DNA of 48,936 nt. It comes from UPXZ01 sp964498765 (GTDB taxonomy: Bacteria > Bacteroidota > Bacteroidia > Bacteroidales > Paludibacteraceae). The stretch lies in assembly GCA_964498765.1 (NCBI GenBank), contig CAZCIU010000015.1:1-48936 (forward strand), read 5' to 3'. A program made the translations under genes and the position numbers. The first letter of the stretch is position 1; each line of letters begins with the position of its first letter. The notes beneath the pieces were generated by a model. It had not been told where the DNA came from. It saw nothing but the letters and a program-made list of their open reading frames with translations, and did no database searches. This document shows, in pieces, positions 26,670-34,744 of this stretch.

Positions 26670-26748
26670 TTGATTAGTTGATTTGTTAAATCGTTATTTG
26701 TGTTAACGCATAAACGATTAAACAGTTAAACAATTAAATGGAAATAAA

Positions 26749-27723
26749 ATGTATCCAATAAAATTTACTCCCATCGTCAAAGATAAAATTTGGGGTGGAA
26801 AACGCTTAGAGAAAAAGTTTGGGAAAGAGTCCGGAAAATTGCCTAATATTGGTGAGAGCTGGGAACTTTCCGGTGTGCCGGGCGATGTGTCTGTAATTTC
26901 CAATGGATATTTAGCCGGAAAAACGCTGAATGAAGTTATTGCGCAGTTCAAAGAGCAGCTTGTTGGCAAAAGAGTATATGCCAAATCAGGTGATAATTTT
27001 CCGCTGCTTTTCAAACTGATTGATGCAAATGACGATTTATCCATTCAGGTGCATCCGAATGATGAAGTGGCAGGAAAACGTCACAATTCATTGGGAAAAA
27101 CCGAAATGTGGTACGTTCTCGATGCGGAGAAAGATGCCTATTTGATTATTGGTTTTAAGAAAAATACAACTAAAAAAGAGTATCTCACCGCTTTGGAAAA
27201 AGGAGAAGTAGAATCCTTGCTTCAAAAAGTTCCGGTACAAGCAGGCGATGTGTTTTTTATTCCGGCAGGATTGGTACATGCCATTGGCAAAGGCGTGATG
27301 ATAGCCGAAATTCAGGAAACCAGCGATATTACCTATCGGATTTTCGACTTTAATCGTAAGGACGATCAAGGCAATGAACGCGAATTGCATACCGATTTGG
27401 CATTGGATGTGATTGATTTCAAAGCTTCGAAAAATCCAAAAACGGAATATGCTTCTAAACTCAACGAGGAAGTTGAACTAGTAAAATGTGAATATTTCAC
27501 TACGAATCTGTTGGAAATCAACAAAAGCAAGCATTTTCACTACGGCCACATGGAGACTTTTGTGGTGTATATGTGTTTGCAAGGAAAAGTTGAAATTTCC
27601 GGTGGAACCTCCAATGTAATGGTCGAGAAAGGCGATACAGTACTTATTCCGGCCAGCATGAAAGATTTCACACTGTCACCGGATGGTGAAGCAAAATTGC
27701 TTGAAATTTCTATTGACATTTAG
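26749..27723 (+). CDS. manA: class I mannose-6-phosphate isomerase
   Basis: Zinc cupin enzyme interconverting mannose-6-phosphate and fructose-6-phosphate, 324 residues, the short ManA form of Firmicutes and Bacteroidota. Metal ligands are visible in IQVHPND (Gln/His), KTEMWYVLD (Glu) and GLVHAIGKG (His); AEIQETSDITYRIFDF holds the active-site Arg. The 79-nt gap after galE is an AT-rich degenerate repeat of GTTAAA/TTTAAC words with an imperfect AAATCGTT/AACGATT hairpin. Confidence 0.93.
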   Translation: MYPIKFTPIVKDKIWGGKRLEKKFGKESGKLPNIGESWELSGVPGDVSVISNGYLAGKTLNEVIAQFKEQLVGKRVYAKSGDNFPLLFKLIDANDDLSIQVHPNDEVAGKRHNSLGKTEMWYVLDAEKDAYLIIGFKKNTTKKEYLTALEKGEVESLLQKVPVQAGDVFFIPAGLVHAIGKGVMIAEIQETSDITYRIFDFNRKDDQGNERELHTDLALDVIDFKASKNPKTEYASKLNEEVELVKCEYFTTNLLEINKSKHFHYGHMETFVVYMCLQGKVEISGGTSNVMVEKGDTVLIPASMKDFTLSPDGEAKLLEISIDI

Positions 27724-27751
27724 AAAATTTGCTCAAAAGCAAAATAATAAA

Positions 27752-27788
27752 AGAAAATGCGTATTCGATAATCGTTTACGCATTTTCT
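27752..27788 (+). terminator. hairpin after manA, possible terminator
   Basis: Perfect 12-bp stem AGAAAATGCGTA / TACGCATTTTCT (27752-27763, 27777-27788) with a 13-nt loop, 28 nt after the manA stop. The following T content is weak (ATCTTC), so termination may be partial. Confidence 0.55.
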
Positions 27789-27806
27789 ATCTTCACTAAA
27801 TATCAG

Positions 27807-27814
27807 TATTTTTG
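27807..27814 (+). promoter_or_regulatory. candidate -7 box for rlmB
   Basis: TATTTTTG, 59 nt before the rlmB ATG and just after the hairpin that follows manA, so rlmB probably begins a new transcript. No clear -33 box. Confidence 0.45.
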
Positions 27815-27873
27815 CAAAATTAAAATCAGAAAATAGAACGAAACGGACGAAGTCCAATAAACAATAAAATAGT

Positions 27874-28638
27874 ATGGAAAACAGACAATTCAAAGAAAGA
27901 CGTCGTCCGGAAAAAGAAATGATTTTCGGAACCAGAGCCGTTATCGAAGCCATTCAAGCCGGAAAAGAAATCGAAAAAATCCTTATTCGTCGCGATATGA
28001 CCAACGAGCTTTCGCGCTCGCTATTTGCGGCATTGGAGGGCAGGGTAGTACCTGTACAGAAAGTGCCTCAGGAAAAACTCAATCTGCTCACCTCCAAAAA
28101 TCACCAGGGAGTTATCGCATTTATTTCCCCTGTCAGCTTCCAGCGTCTGGAAGATATCATTCCGTTTTTGTACGAAGAAGGCAAAAATCCATTCATTGTT
28201 GTGCTGGATGGCGTGACCGATGTGCGTAACTTTGGAGCCATTGCACGCACCTGCGAATGTGCAGGAGTGGATGCAATAGTTGTCCCTTCACGCGGTGGTG
28301 CAGCCATTAACGCGGATGCTATAAAAACATCGGCAGGTGCTTTAATGAATATTGCCGTTTGTCGGGAGGAAAATCTCTGGGAAGCACTTCGTTTCTTAGC
28401 AGATAGCGGTTTGAAACTCGTGGCGGCAACCGAAAAAGCCAAAGAAAGCTACACCGACATTTCATTTAATGAGCCGGTTGCAATTGTAATGGGTTCTGAA
28501 GAAGAAGGTATTGCTCCGGAACATTTGAAACTTTGTAATTCTTTGGTTAAAATTCCAATCCTCGGAAAAATCCAATCGCTCAATGTTTCCGTCGCAGCCG
28601 GTGTGATGATTTATGAAGCAGTAAGGCAGAGGGGATAA
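27874..28638 (+). CDS. rlmB: 23S rRNA (guanosine2251-2'-O)-methyltransferase
   Basis: SPOUT/TrmH-family methyltransferase, 254 residues. The N-terminal substrate-binding domain (IFGTRAVIEAIQAGKEIEK, about 15-85) is followed by the knotted SAM domain with three TrmH motifs: VVLDGVTDVRNFGAIARTCE, IVMGSEEEGI and IPILGKIQSLNVSVAAGVM. The ending EAVRQRG is typical of RlmB. Confidence 0.94.
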   Translation: MENRQFKERRRPEKEMIFGTRAVIEAIQAGKEIEKILIRRDMTNELSRSLFAALEGRVVPVQKVPQEKLNLLTSKNHQGVIAFISPVSFQRLEDIIPFLYEEGKNPFIVVLDGVTDVRNFGAIARTCECAGVDAIVVPSRGGAAINADAIKTSAGALMNIAVCREENLWEALRFLADSGLKLVAATEKAKESYTDISFNEPVAIVMGSEEEGIAPEHLKLCNSLVKIPILGKIQSLNVSVAAGVMIYEAVRQRG

Positions 28639-28639
28639 A

Positions 28640-28732
28640 TGTTTCGATGTTTCAATGTTCCGATGTTTCAATGTTTCAATGTTTCAACACCCGAACGACC
28701 GAACACCCGATCACCCGAACACCCAAACTTAT
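28640..28732. repeat. intergenic tandem repeat, ATGTTTCA then ACACCCGA units
   Basis: Begins right after the rlmB stop: about six units of ATGTTTC(A/G)/ATGTTCCG, then octamers of the AACACCCG/ATCACCCG/ACACCCAA type. The second half has the same unit as the array at 11993-12048. No gene is present. Confidence 0.85.
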
Positions 28733-28748
28733 AAACGATTAAAAAAAA

Positions 28749-29429
28749 ATGACCATTCTCTACGAAGACAATCATATCATTGCTGTAAATAAAAGCTCAT
28801 CGGAAATTGTGCAAGGCGACAAAACGGGCGATAAGCCGTTGTCGGAAATTGTGAAAGCCTACATCAAAGAGAAGTACAATAAACCCGGTGAAGTTTTTCT
28901 TGGCGTTACGCATCGGCTGGACAGACCTGTGAGCGGTGTGGTGCTATTTGCTCGTACAAGCAAGGCATTGACACGACTGAATGATATGTTTCGAAATCAG
29001 GAAGTGGAGAAAAAATATTGGGCGATTGTGCAGAATCAACCCAAGGAGAATGAAGGTCGATTGGTGCATTATTTGGTTAGAAACGAAAAGCAAAATAAAT
29101 CATTTGCATATAATACCGAGCGACCTAATTCAAAAAAAGCCATTCTTTCCTACAAATTAATCGCTTCCTCCGATCGGTATTTTCTGCTGGAAGTTAATCT
29201 GGAAACCGGTCGTCATCATCAAATCCGCTGCCAGCTCGCTACGATGGGATGTATCATTAAGGGCGACTTAAAATACGGCTCACCCCGTTCCAATCCGGGC
29301 GGTGGAATAAGTCTGCATGCTCGTTCGGTTTCCTTTATCCATCCCGTTTCCAAAGAAAAAATTGAAATCACAGCACCCATACCGCAAGAAGATAATTTGT
29401 GGCGAAGTTTTGAGGAGATGGTGGGCTAG
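28749..29429 (+). CDS. RluA family pseudouridine synthase without S4 domain
   Basis: 226 residues, catalytic domain only, as in RluA/TruC-type enzymes. HRLDRPVSGVVLFARTSKAL holds the catalytic aspartate, KKYWAIVQNQ the central strand, and ETGRHHQIRCQLATMGCIIKGD the RNA-binding end. The RNA target is not assignable. It follows rlmB after a tandem repeat, so shared rRNA modification is plausible. Confidence 0.92.
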   Translation: MTILYEDNHIIAVNKSSSEIVQGDKTGDKPLSEIVKAYIKEKYNKPGEVFLGVTHRLDRPVSGVVLFARTSKALTRLNDMFRNQEVEKKYWAIVQNQPKENEGRLVHYLVRNEKQNKSFAYNTERPNSKKAILSYKLIASSDRYFLLEVNLETGRHHQIRCQLATMGCIIKGDLKYGSPRSNPGGGISLHARSVSFIHPVSKEKIEITAPIPQEDNLWRSFEEMVG

Positions 29430-29441
29430 TTTTCAAAAAAT

Positions 29442-29496
29442 AAAATTTCAAAAAACATAGTTAGCTGAGCCCGGAAGCTGAGCCTTTCGAAGCTGC
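29442..29496. repeat. 55-nt contig-end sequence, copy 1
   Basis: Identical over all 55 bases to 29597-29651 on the other side of the N gap. It opens AAAATTTCAAAAAACATAG and ends TTTCGAAGCTGC. An identical stretch at both contig ends is what a k-mer overlap leaves behind. Confidence 0.95.
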
Positions 29497-29596
29497 NNNN
29501 NNNNNNNNNNNNNNNNNNNNNNNNNNNNNNNNNNNNNNNNNNNNNNNNNNNNNNNNNNNNNNNNNNNNNNNNNNNNNNNNNNNNNNNNNNNNNNNN
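29497..29596. other. scaffold gap of exactly 100 N
   Basis: One hundred N, the common placeholder for a gap of unknown size. With the identical flanks, the true gap may be zero (contigs overlap by 55 nt) or may hide a repeat that contains this 55-mer. Confidence 0.99.
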
Positions 29597-29651
29597 AAAA
29601 TTTCAAAAAACATAGTTAGCTGAGCCCGGAAGCTGAGCCTTTCGAAGCTGC
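29597..29651. repeat. 55-nt contig-end sequence, copy 2
   Basis: Second copy, identical to 29442-29496. The GC-rich part (GAGCCCGGAAGCTGAGCC, TTCGAAGCTGCCGAAGCC) has internal GAAGCTG repeats, like short intergenic repeats often seen in Bacteroidota, which may be why assembly stopped here. Confidence 0.95.
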
Positions 29652-29797
29652 CGAAGCCTGGTATAGAAGATGCTGAACTGAAACACATCTGTGAATGTGG
29701 CGGAAAACTAACATCCAAAAGCAAGAAAATTATTTGCACAAACTGCAAATCAGAAAACGTTGATTTTGCAGACGACACTGTAATGATGTGGGATTAA
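29624..29797 (+). pseudogene. 3' gene fragment encoding a small zinc ribbon
   Basis: An open frame of 57 codons runs from just after a TGA in the repeat to TAA at 29797, with no ATG until its last residues. The translated end contains ICECGGKLTSKSKKIICTNC, two cysteine pairs (C-x-C and C-x2-C) spaced like a zinc ribbon, then an acidic tail ending VMMWD. It reads like the C-terminus of a larger protein whose start is missing in or beyond the gap. I do not recognise the family. The region 29798-29907 after it holds only AT-rich DNA with a CACAGT/ACTGTG hairpin. Confidence 0.35.
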
Positions 29798-29907
29798 ATT
29801 AATATTTAGAAATTTACATACACAGTTTTTATCGACTGTGGACACATATTATTTCTATCTAGATGATTTCAGTACAAAAAAAACAACATTAATAAAAATA
29901 CATATTT

Positions 29908-31140
29908 ATGAAAAAAACAAATAACAAAGACAAGCTATATTGGGTAGAAAAGGTGAAATCTCATTTACACGTTATTTGTGAGGAGATTGGTGAACGTAGA
30001 GTAGGAAGTGAGAAAAATCGGGATGCTACGGATTATGCCGATAAAACATTAAATGAATTGGGTTGGGAAACAGAAGTTACAGAACTTTCCGTTATGGATT
30101 GGATGACCGAGGGAGCTACATTAACTTATGGAAATGAGAGCTTTGAGGTGTTTTCCTCGCATTATTCGTTGGGTTGTACCGTAAAAGGCGAGTTGATAGC
30201 CATTGATACCATCAGCCAATTGGAGTAGGTAGACATAAAAGATAAAATTGTTCTTTTGTATGGCGAGATTGCTTCGCAACAAATTGCTCCAAAAAATTTC
30301 CCGTTTTGGAACCCGGAAGAACACAAATTTCTTATTTCACTTGTAGAAAAAGGGAAACCGAAAGCAATTATAACTGCTACCGAACGCAATTCAGCCTTGG
30401 CAGGAGGCGTCTATCCATTTCCCATGTTTGAGGATGGCGATTTTGACATCCCTTCGGTTTTTATGAAAGACACGGAAGGCGAAAAATTGCTTGGCTGTAC
30501 AGGTGAAATCGTAGAGCTTGTGTCCAAAGCGAAACGCATTCCCGAAAAAGCTTATAACGTGATAGGGCGAAGAAACCCGACAGCAAAAAATAGAATTGTA
30601 ATCACTGCTCATATCGACACAAAAATAGATACTCCCGGAGCTATTGACAACGGAACCGGTGTGGCTATTTTGTTGGCTTTGGCTGAAATGCTGAAAGATT
30701 ATTCCCCTGATTACCAAATAGAACTCGTGGTTTTTAATGGCGAAGATTATTACGGAGCTACCGGACAAGTAGAGTATGTAAAACAAAATACCGGACTTTT
30801 CTCTGATATTCTGCTAAATATTAATATTGATGGGGCCGGATACATGGAAGATTTTTCTTGTTTTACTCTTTTTAATCTGCCGGAAAACGTACAAACTGCA
30901 TTAAATAAAGTGTTTACCAATAACCCTGAAATTGTGGAGGGACTTCCGTGGTATCAGGGAGACCACAGCTTGTTCTTGCAAAATGGAACTCCCGCGATAG
31001 CAGTCAGTTCGAATTGGTTTATTAAAAATATGGATTGCCAGGAGATAACACATACCCCGAAAGATAATTTGGGAATAGTGAATTTCGAGAGAGTAGCAGA
31101 ATGTGCTCTTGGAATAGCAGAATTGATAGAGGAGTGCTAA
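29908..31140 (+). pseudogene. M28 family metallo-aminopeptidase interrupted by one in-frame TAG
   Basis: One reading frame of 409 sense codons broken only by TAG at 30226-30228 (codon 107); both halves are in phase without indels. All M28 zinc-site residues are intact after the stop: H235 (TAHIDT), D247 (AIDNGTG), base E279 and ligand D280 (NGEDYYG), D308 (NIDGAG) and H382 (ITHTPKDN). Codons around the stop read TISQLE-stop-VDIKDKIVLL, and GAG to TAG is a one-base change. There is no signal peptide, so the product would be cytosolic. Downstream of the stop, TTG at 30256 could restart translation but would lose the N-terminal 116 residues. It is a recent nonsense mutation, a sequencing error or readthrough. 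Confidence 0.8.
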
Positions 31141-31261
31141 ATAATTTGTGCCTTCGCTTATAGAGCGGGAGGTTGGTGTAAATTTAGTGTCTGATGGGGT
31201 TTGCGCATAGTAGGTCCCAGCCGACAATATCTTTTATATGCATATAAACAACAGATAAACT

Positions 31262-31864
31262 ATGGAAAATTTAGAAAATATCTCAAAGAAAAATATAGAG
31301 AAAGCGTTTGAAATTATTGCCGAATTGAAAATATATGAAATTTGGGAAAGTCTAAACTCTACTTGTAACTTGGTAGGTTCAGTAAGAAATGGATTGCTGA
31401 TGGACAAATTAGACATTGACTTTCACACGTATTCAGACGATTTTTCGATTGAGAAAAGCTTCCAGGCAATATCCAAAATCGCAGAAAATCCTAAAATTAA
31501 AGAAGTTACCTACAGAAATTTGTTAGACGCGGAAGATATGTGTTTGGAGTGGCATTTATGGTATGAAGAAACGCCCGAACGCATTTGGACAATTGATATG
31601 ATGCACATTAAAAACGAATCGCCATACGCCGGAGTGATTGAGCGAGTAACCGAAAAAATAAGATCCGTTGTGACGGAAGGGCAAAAACAAGCTATCTTGA
31701 AAATAAAGTGGGAGAGTAAGCGACAGAATGAAAAATTTATTGGGATAGACATTTATCAGGCAGTAATTGATGAAGGGATTGAAACTTTTGAAGACTTCAA
31801 AACCTGGCATAATAACAACAAACGACCTGCAATTTCAATGTGGGAGCCCACAATGAAGCGATGA
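31262..31864 (+). CDS. nucleotidyltransferase-fold protein, unknown function
   Basis: 200 residues, cytosolic. The stretch LVGSVRNGLLMDKLDIDFH has the Pol-beta-type nucleotidyltransferase signature: Gly-Ser at 39-40, then D51 and D53, with a third acidic residue D112 in WTIDMMHI on a later strand. The usual helix after GS and the tryptophan-rich C-terminus (IKWESKRQNEKF, MWEPTMKR) suggest a stand-alone nucleotidyltransferase related to small antibiotic or RNA-modifying types. The substrate is unknown. No antitoxin-like partner is adjacent. The 121 nt upstream have no recognisable promoter. Confidence 0.7.
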   Translation: MENLENISKKNIEKAFEIIAELKIYEIWESLNSTCNLVGSVRNGLLMDKLDIDFHTYSDDFSIEKSFQAISKIAENPKIKEVTYRNLLDAEDMCLEWHLWYEETPERIWTIDMMHIKNESPYAGVIERVTEKIRSVVTEGQKQAILKIKWESKRQNEKFIGIDIYQAVIDEGIETFEDFKTWHNNNKRPAISMWEPTMKR

Positions 31865-31991
31865 AACTCGGTGAAGTGGGGGCTTTTATTCCATAAAATA
31901 ATGAATGCTCCTATTTATTTTAACATAGTTTTACTGAAATTGCATTGAGAATACAATTAATCTTTGTTAATCTTTTTAAGCCTGTTGATAT

Positions 31992-32024
31992 ATTATGATA
32001 TAAAATGATAAATTATGATATAAA
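31992..32024. repeat. 13-nt direct repeat ATTATGATATAAA, two copies
   Basis: Copies at 31992-32004 and 32012-32024, start-to-start 20 nt (two helical turns), followed by the hairpin GCTGAT/ATCAGC at 32027-32039. They lie 37 nt before the -33 box of the DUF6266 gene and could be an operator pair. Confidence 0.6.
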
Positions 32025-32060
32025 TGGCTGATAATCAGCTTTTAACAACTTGATTTTTAC

Positions 32061-32091
32061 TTGCAAATCGGTTTTTTCTGCCTTAACTTTG
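32061..32091 (+). promoter_or_regulatory. promoter deciding the DUF6266 start
   Basis: TTG (32061-32063), 20 nt, then TAACTTTG (32084-32091). The TTG at 32061, the earliest in-frame start, is this -33 box, so translation must begin downstream, at ATG 32154. Confidence 0.6.
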
Positions 32092-32153
32092 CCATGATTT
32101 CAGAAGAAAGTATAGCAATAAAGCTAACGGTAAAAACTGAAATTTCAAATGCC

Positions 32154-32783
32154 ATGGCAACGAGCCAAAACCCCTTAATAGGGAGAATGTCCGGAACGGT
32201 AGGCAACTTTGTTACAAGTTCATACCGCGGTCAAAATGTAGTACGCTCAAAAGCGTTTAATCCGAAAGATGCGAAAACGGAGGCACAGCAGCGTCATCGC
32301 AGTCTGTTCAGAATGCTTAGTGATGAGTATTCATCGCTTGCGGAGTTTATCAAACTTGGTTTTCCGACCCGTCCGCGAAGGCAGTCAGCATACAATGCGT
32401 TTATGGCTGTTAATTTGCAGAATGCGGTTGATAAAACCGGAGAATTTCCCGTGATTGATTACAGCAAGATGCTTATCTCCAGAGGAACATTGCCTAAAGT
32501 CAATATTCTGACGGCAGAACTCGCTGAGGAGCTTCTTAAGCTGAACTATCATTCACTGAGTGGATTGCCCGGAGCATCAGAGAACGACGAACTGATTGTA
32601 GTGCTTAAAACTACAAGTGGAGCCGTATTTCATTCTCAAAAAGTAAGAGGGAATACAGAACAAGAAACGCTACAACTTGCTGTTCCCGGTATTGTGTCTG
32701 AAGACATTCTGTACATCTATGCTACAGTTTTGTCGGAAGACAGAACGAAAGTATCTCAATCAGTTTATATCGCTTTGACTTGA
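32154..32783 (+). CDS. DUF6266 family protein
   Basis: 209 residues from ATG 32154 (MATSQNPLIGRMSGTVGNF). Openings of the form NPLIGRMSGTVGNFVTSSYRGQNVVRSK are typical of DUF6266, a Bacteroidota family of unknown function; the first 30 residues resemble a conserved peptide with glycines and an RSK end. No signal peptide or catalytic motif is visible. The C-terminal half (LIVVLKTTSGAVFHS, DILYIYATVLSEDRTKVSQS) looks like a beta-sandwich. It stands alone between a promoter and a strong terminator. Confidence 0.8.
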   Translation: MATSQNPLIGRMSGTVGNFVTSSYRGQNVVRSKAFNPKDAKTEAQQRHRSLFRMLSDEYSSLAEFIKLGFPTRPRRQSAYNAFMAVNLQNAVDKTGEFPVIDYSKMLISRGTLPKVNILTAELAEELLKLNYHSLSGLPGASENDELIVVLKTTSGAVFHSQKVRGNTEQETLQLAVPGIVSEDILYIYATVLSEDRTKVSQSVYIALT

Positions 32784-32804
32784 AATTGATTGAATGCTTT
32801 TTAA

Positions 32805-32844
32805 AAACAATAAAGACACTGCAGTCGCAGTGTCTTTATTGTTT
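32805..32844. terminator. bidirectional terminator
   Basis: Perfect 18-bp stem (32805-32822 with 32827-32844, ending ACACTGC / GCAGTGT) and 4-nt loop AGTC. A-rich and T-rich ends allow function in both directions, between the convergent DUF6266 and POT transporter genes. Confidence 0.85.
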
Positions 32845-32863
32845 AGATCGTTTTTTCTACTAA

Positions 32864-34681
32864 TTATTCGCTCGCTTTTGTTACTTTCTCCAGTCTTTTC
32901 ATCATAGAGAAGATAAATGTAGCAGAAATCATACAGCAGATAAAGAATACTCCCCAAAGGATGTACAGGTCAATACGTCCCCAAAGTGCGCTACCTACAA
33001 ACAGAAGTTTGTTACCAACCGCTGTTGCCAGCAACCAACCACCTTGCATCAAACCCTGGAAGCGAGGAGGAGCTACTTTAGAAACGAATGAAAGTCCCAT
33101 TGGGCTTAAGAATAATTCTGCGATAGTCAGAATCAGATAACTGCTCATCAGCCAGTATGGCGATACGCGGGAAGAATCCGGCACAGCTGCTCCATCCAAC
33201 AGGTGAGGAGAAACAAGATTCAATGAACCTACCAATAGTACCACAAATCCTAATCCGGCGATAATCATACCGAAACCAATTTTTCTTGGTGTGGATGGTT
33301 CTTTGCCTCTTGAATTCAGGTAGCTGAAAAGTCCCATTACAATCGGTGTAAGCGATACGATAAACAATGGATTGAAAGACTGGAATACTTCCGGAGAAAT
33401 AGGGTTCTTAGCACCTGCAGAATTTACAAAATACCAACATGCTGCTCCAAATACTACAGTCAGGATAGCACCAATTACACGGTATCTTAAAGTAGATTTA
33501 CTGCGAAGCAGAAGTACAAGTCCGGAAATAGTAGCAATTACACAAAGAATTGATTCAAGTGTAAAGAATAGATTGGTAAATGGTCCAACTTCTTTTACCG
33601 TATAGTCACGTGCAAAGAAAGTAAGCGTCAAACCGTTTTGGTGGAACGACATCCAGAAGAAAATTACCACTACGAATACCAGGATAAGTGAAATTACGCG
33701 TGGACGTTCTTCTTTGGTTGCAATCTGGAAAATGTAAGCTACGAATGCTACGAATAGTCCGATAGCCAAACCAAATTTATAATCTAATCCCGGAATCAGT
33801 TGGATTAAGAAAGTAGTTACCGCCATTGAAAGCAATGAAACTACCAATACTCTTCCTGTGTTAGCTGATTTAGCATCAATCGTGTTTGATTGTTTTTCTA
33901 CTACTTTAGCAACAGATTTGCTAGGAAGTGCTTTATTGAAAATGATATACACCAAAAGTGATACAATCATTGCAGCTGCTGCAACAGCAAATGCCAGGTT
34001 GTAACCTCTGGAGAATACATCGATGTATTGCTGAGCAAAAGCAGTCAAATCAGTTACCGGCTGACCGTTCATTACAGCTCTGTTGGCAAGTTCCTGGAAT
34101 TGTTCGGTGTTAACCAAAGTTCCGTTGATTTGCTGGTGAGCCAAAGCAGGAATACTACCATCATGAATAAATCCATGACTTTCCAGCCACCAGTTTCTTA
34201 CGCCCATAGCCACAAACGGAGCAAAGAATGCACCGATATTGATACCCATATAGAAAATCATAAAGGCAGCATCACGGAATTTTGAATATCTTTCATCGTC
34301 ATACAGCTGACCAACTACGGCCTGCAAGTTTCCTTTGAAAAATCCGTTACCCAACGAAATAATCAAAAGTGCTGTCATAGTACCTGCCAAAGACATATTT
34401 GGCAATGCAATAAGCACATAACCGAGGAACATAATAATTTGTCCCCAGAGAATTACAGTTTTATACTTCTTTGACCAGTCTGCCAGCATACCGCCAATCA
34501 AAGCCAGGGCGTAAATGGCAAAATAGAACCAGCTGTAATATTCACCGGCTGCCTCTTCGGTCAATCCGTATTTTACTTGTAAGAATAGTACCAAAATCGC
34601 CATCATGGTGTAGAAGCCGAAGCGTTCACCCATATTGGTAAAAAATGCTACTAATAATCCTTTAGGATGGTTTTTTAACAT
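32864..34681 (-). CDS. POT/PTR2 family proton-coupled peptide transporter
   Basis: Inner-membrane di/tripeptide importer of the MFS, 605 residues, longer than the usual 450-500 because of a large loop at about 165-225 and two extra helices. The TM1 motif reads TNMGERFGFYTMM: E2, R and F of the ExxERFxYY signature are kept, but the first glutamate is Asn. GNGFFKGNLQAVVGQLYD and FMIFYMGINIGAFFAPF are the PTR2 motifs. Bacteroidota use many such carriers to take up peptides. A -7 box lies at 34745-34752. Confidence 0.93.
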   Translation of the reverse strand: MLKNHPKGLLVAFFTNMGERFGFYTMMAILVLFLQVKYGLTEEAAGEYYSWFYFAIYALALIGGMLADWSKKYKTVILWGQIIMFLGYVLIALPNMSLAGTMTALLIISLGNGFFKGNLQAVVGQLYDDERYSKFRDAAFMIFYMGINIGAFFAPFVAMGVRNWWLESHGFIHDGSIPALAHQQINGTLVNTEQFQELANRAVMNGQPVTDLTAFAQQYIDVFSRGYNLAFAVAAAAMIVSLLVYIIFNKALPSKSVAKVVEKQSNTIDAKSANTGRVLVVSLLSMAVTTFLIQLIPGLDYKFGLAIGLFVAFVAYIFQIATKEERPRVISLILVFVVVIFFWMSFHQNGLTLTFFARDYTVKEVGPFTNLFFTLESILCVIATISGLVLLLRSKSTLRYRVIGAILTVVFGAACWYFVNSAGAKNPISPEVFQSFNPLFIVSLTPIVMGLFSYLNSRGKEPSTPRKIGFGMIIAGLGFVVLLVGSLNLVSPHLLDGAAVPDSSRVSPYWLMSSYLILTIAELFLSPMGLSFVSKVAPPRFQGLMQGGWLLATAVGNKLLFVGSALWGRIDLYILWGVFFICCMISATFIFSMMKRLEKVTKASE

Positions 34682-34744
34682 AATAGTTTGTTATTTAATT
34701 TATTGTAATTGAATTATATGCTTAATTTTTTGGAAAAATACCTG

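Noticed and set aside
29442..29651. Target-site duplication of a transposon
   Set aside because: 55 nt is too long for a target duplication, and both copies abut the N run exactly, as contig ends would.
30226..30228. Pyrrolysine or programmed readthrough at TAG
   Set aside because: No pyl genes, no readthrough context and no known precedent in M28 peptidases; a point mutation or error is simpler.
31141..31261. Integron attC site
   Set aside because: No paired R/L boxes with the RYYYAAC and GTTRRRY pattern could be aligned, and no integrase is visible.
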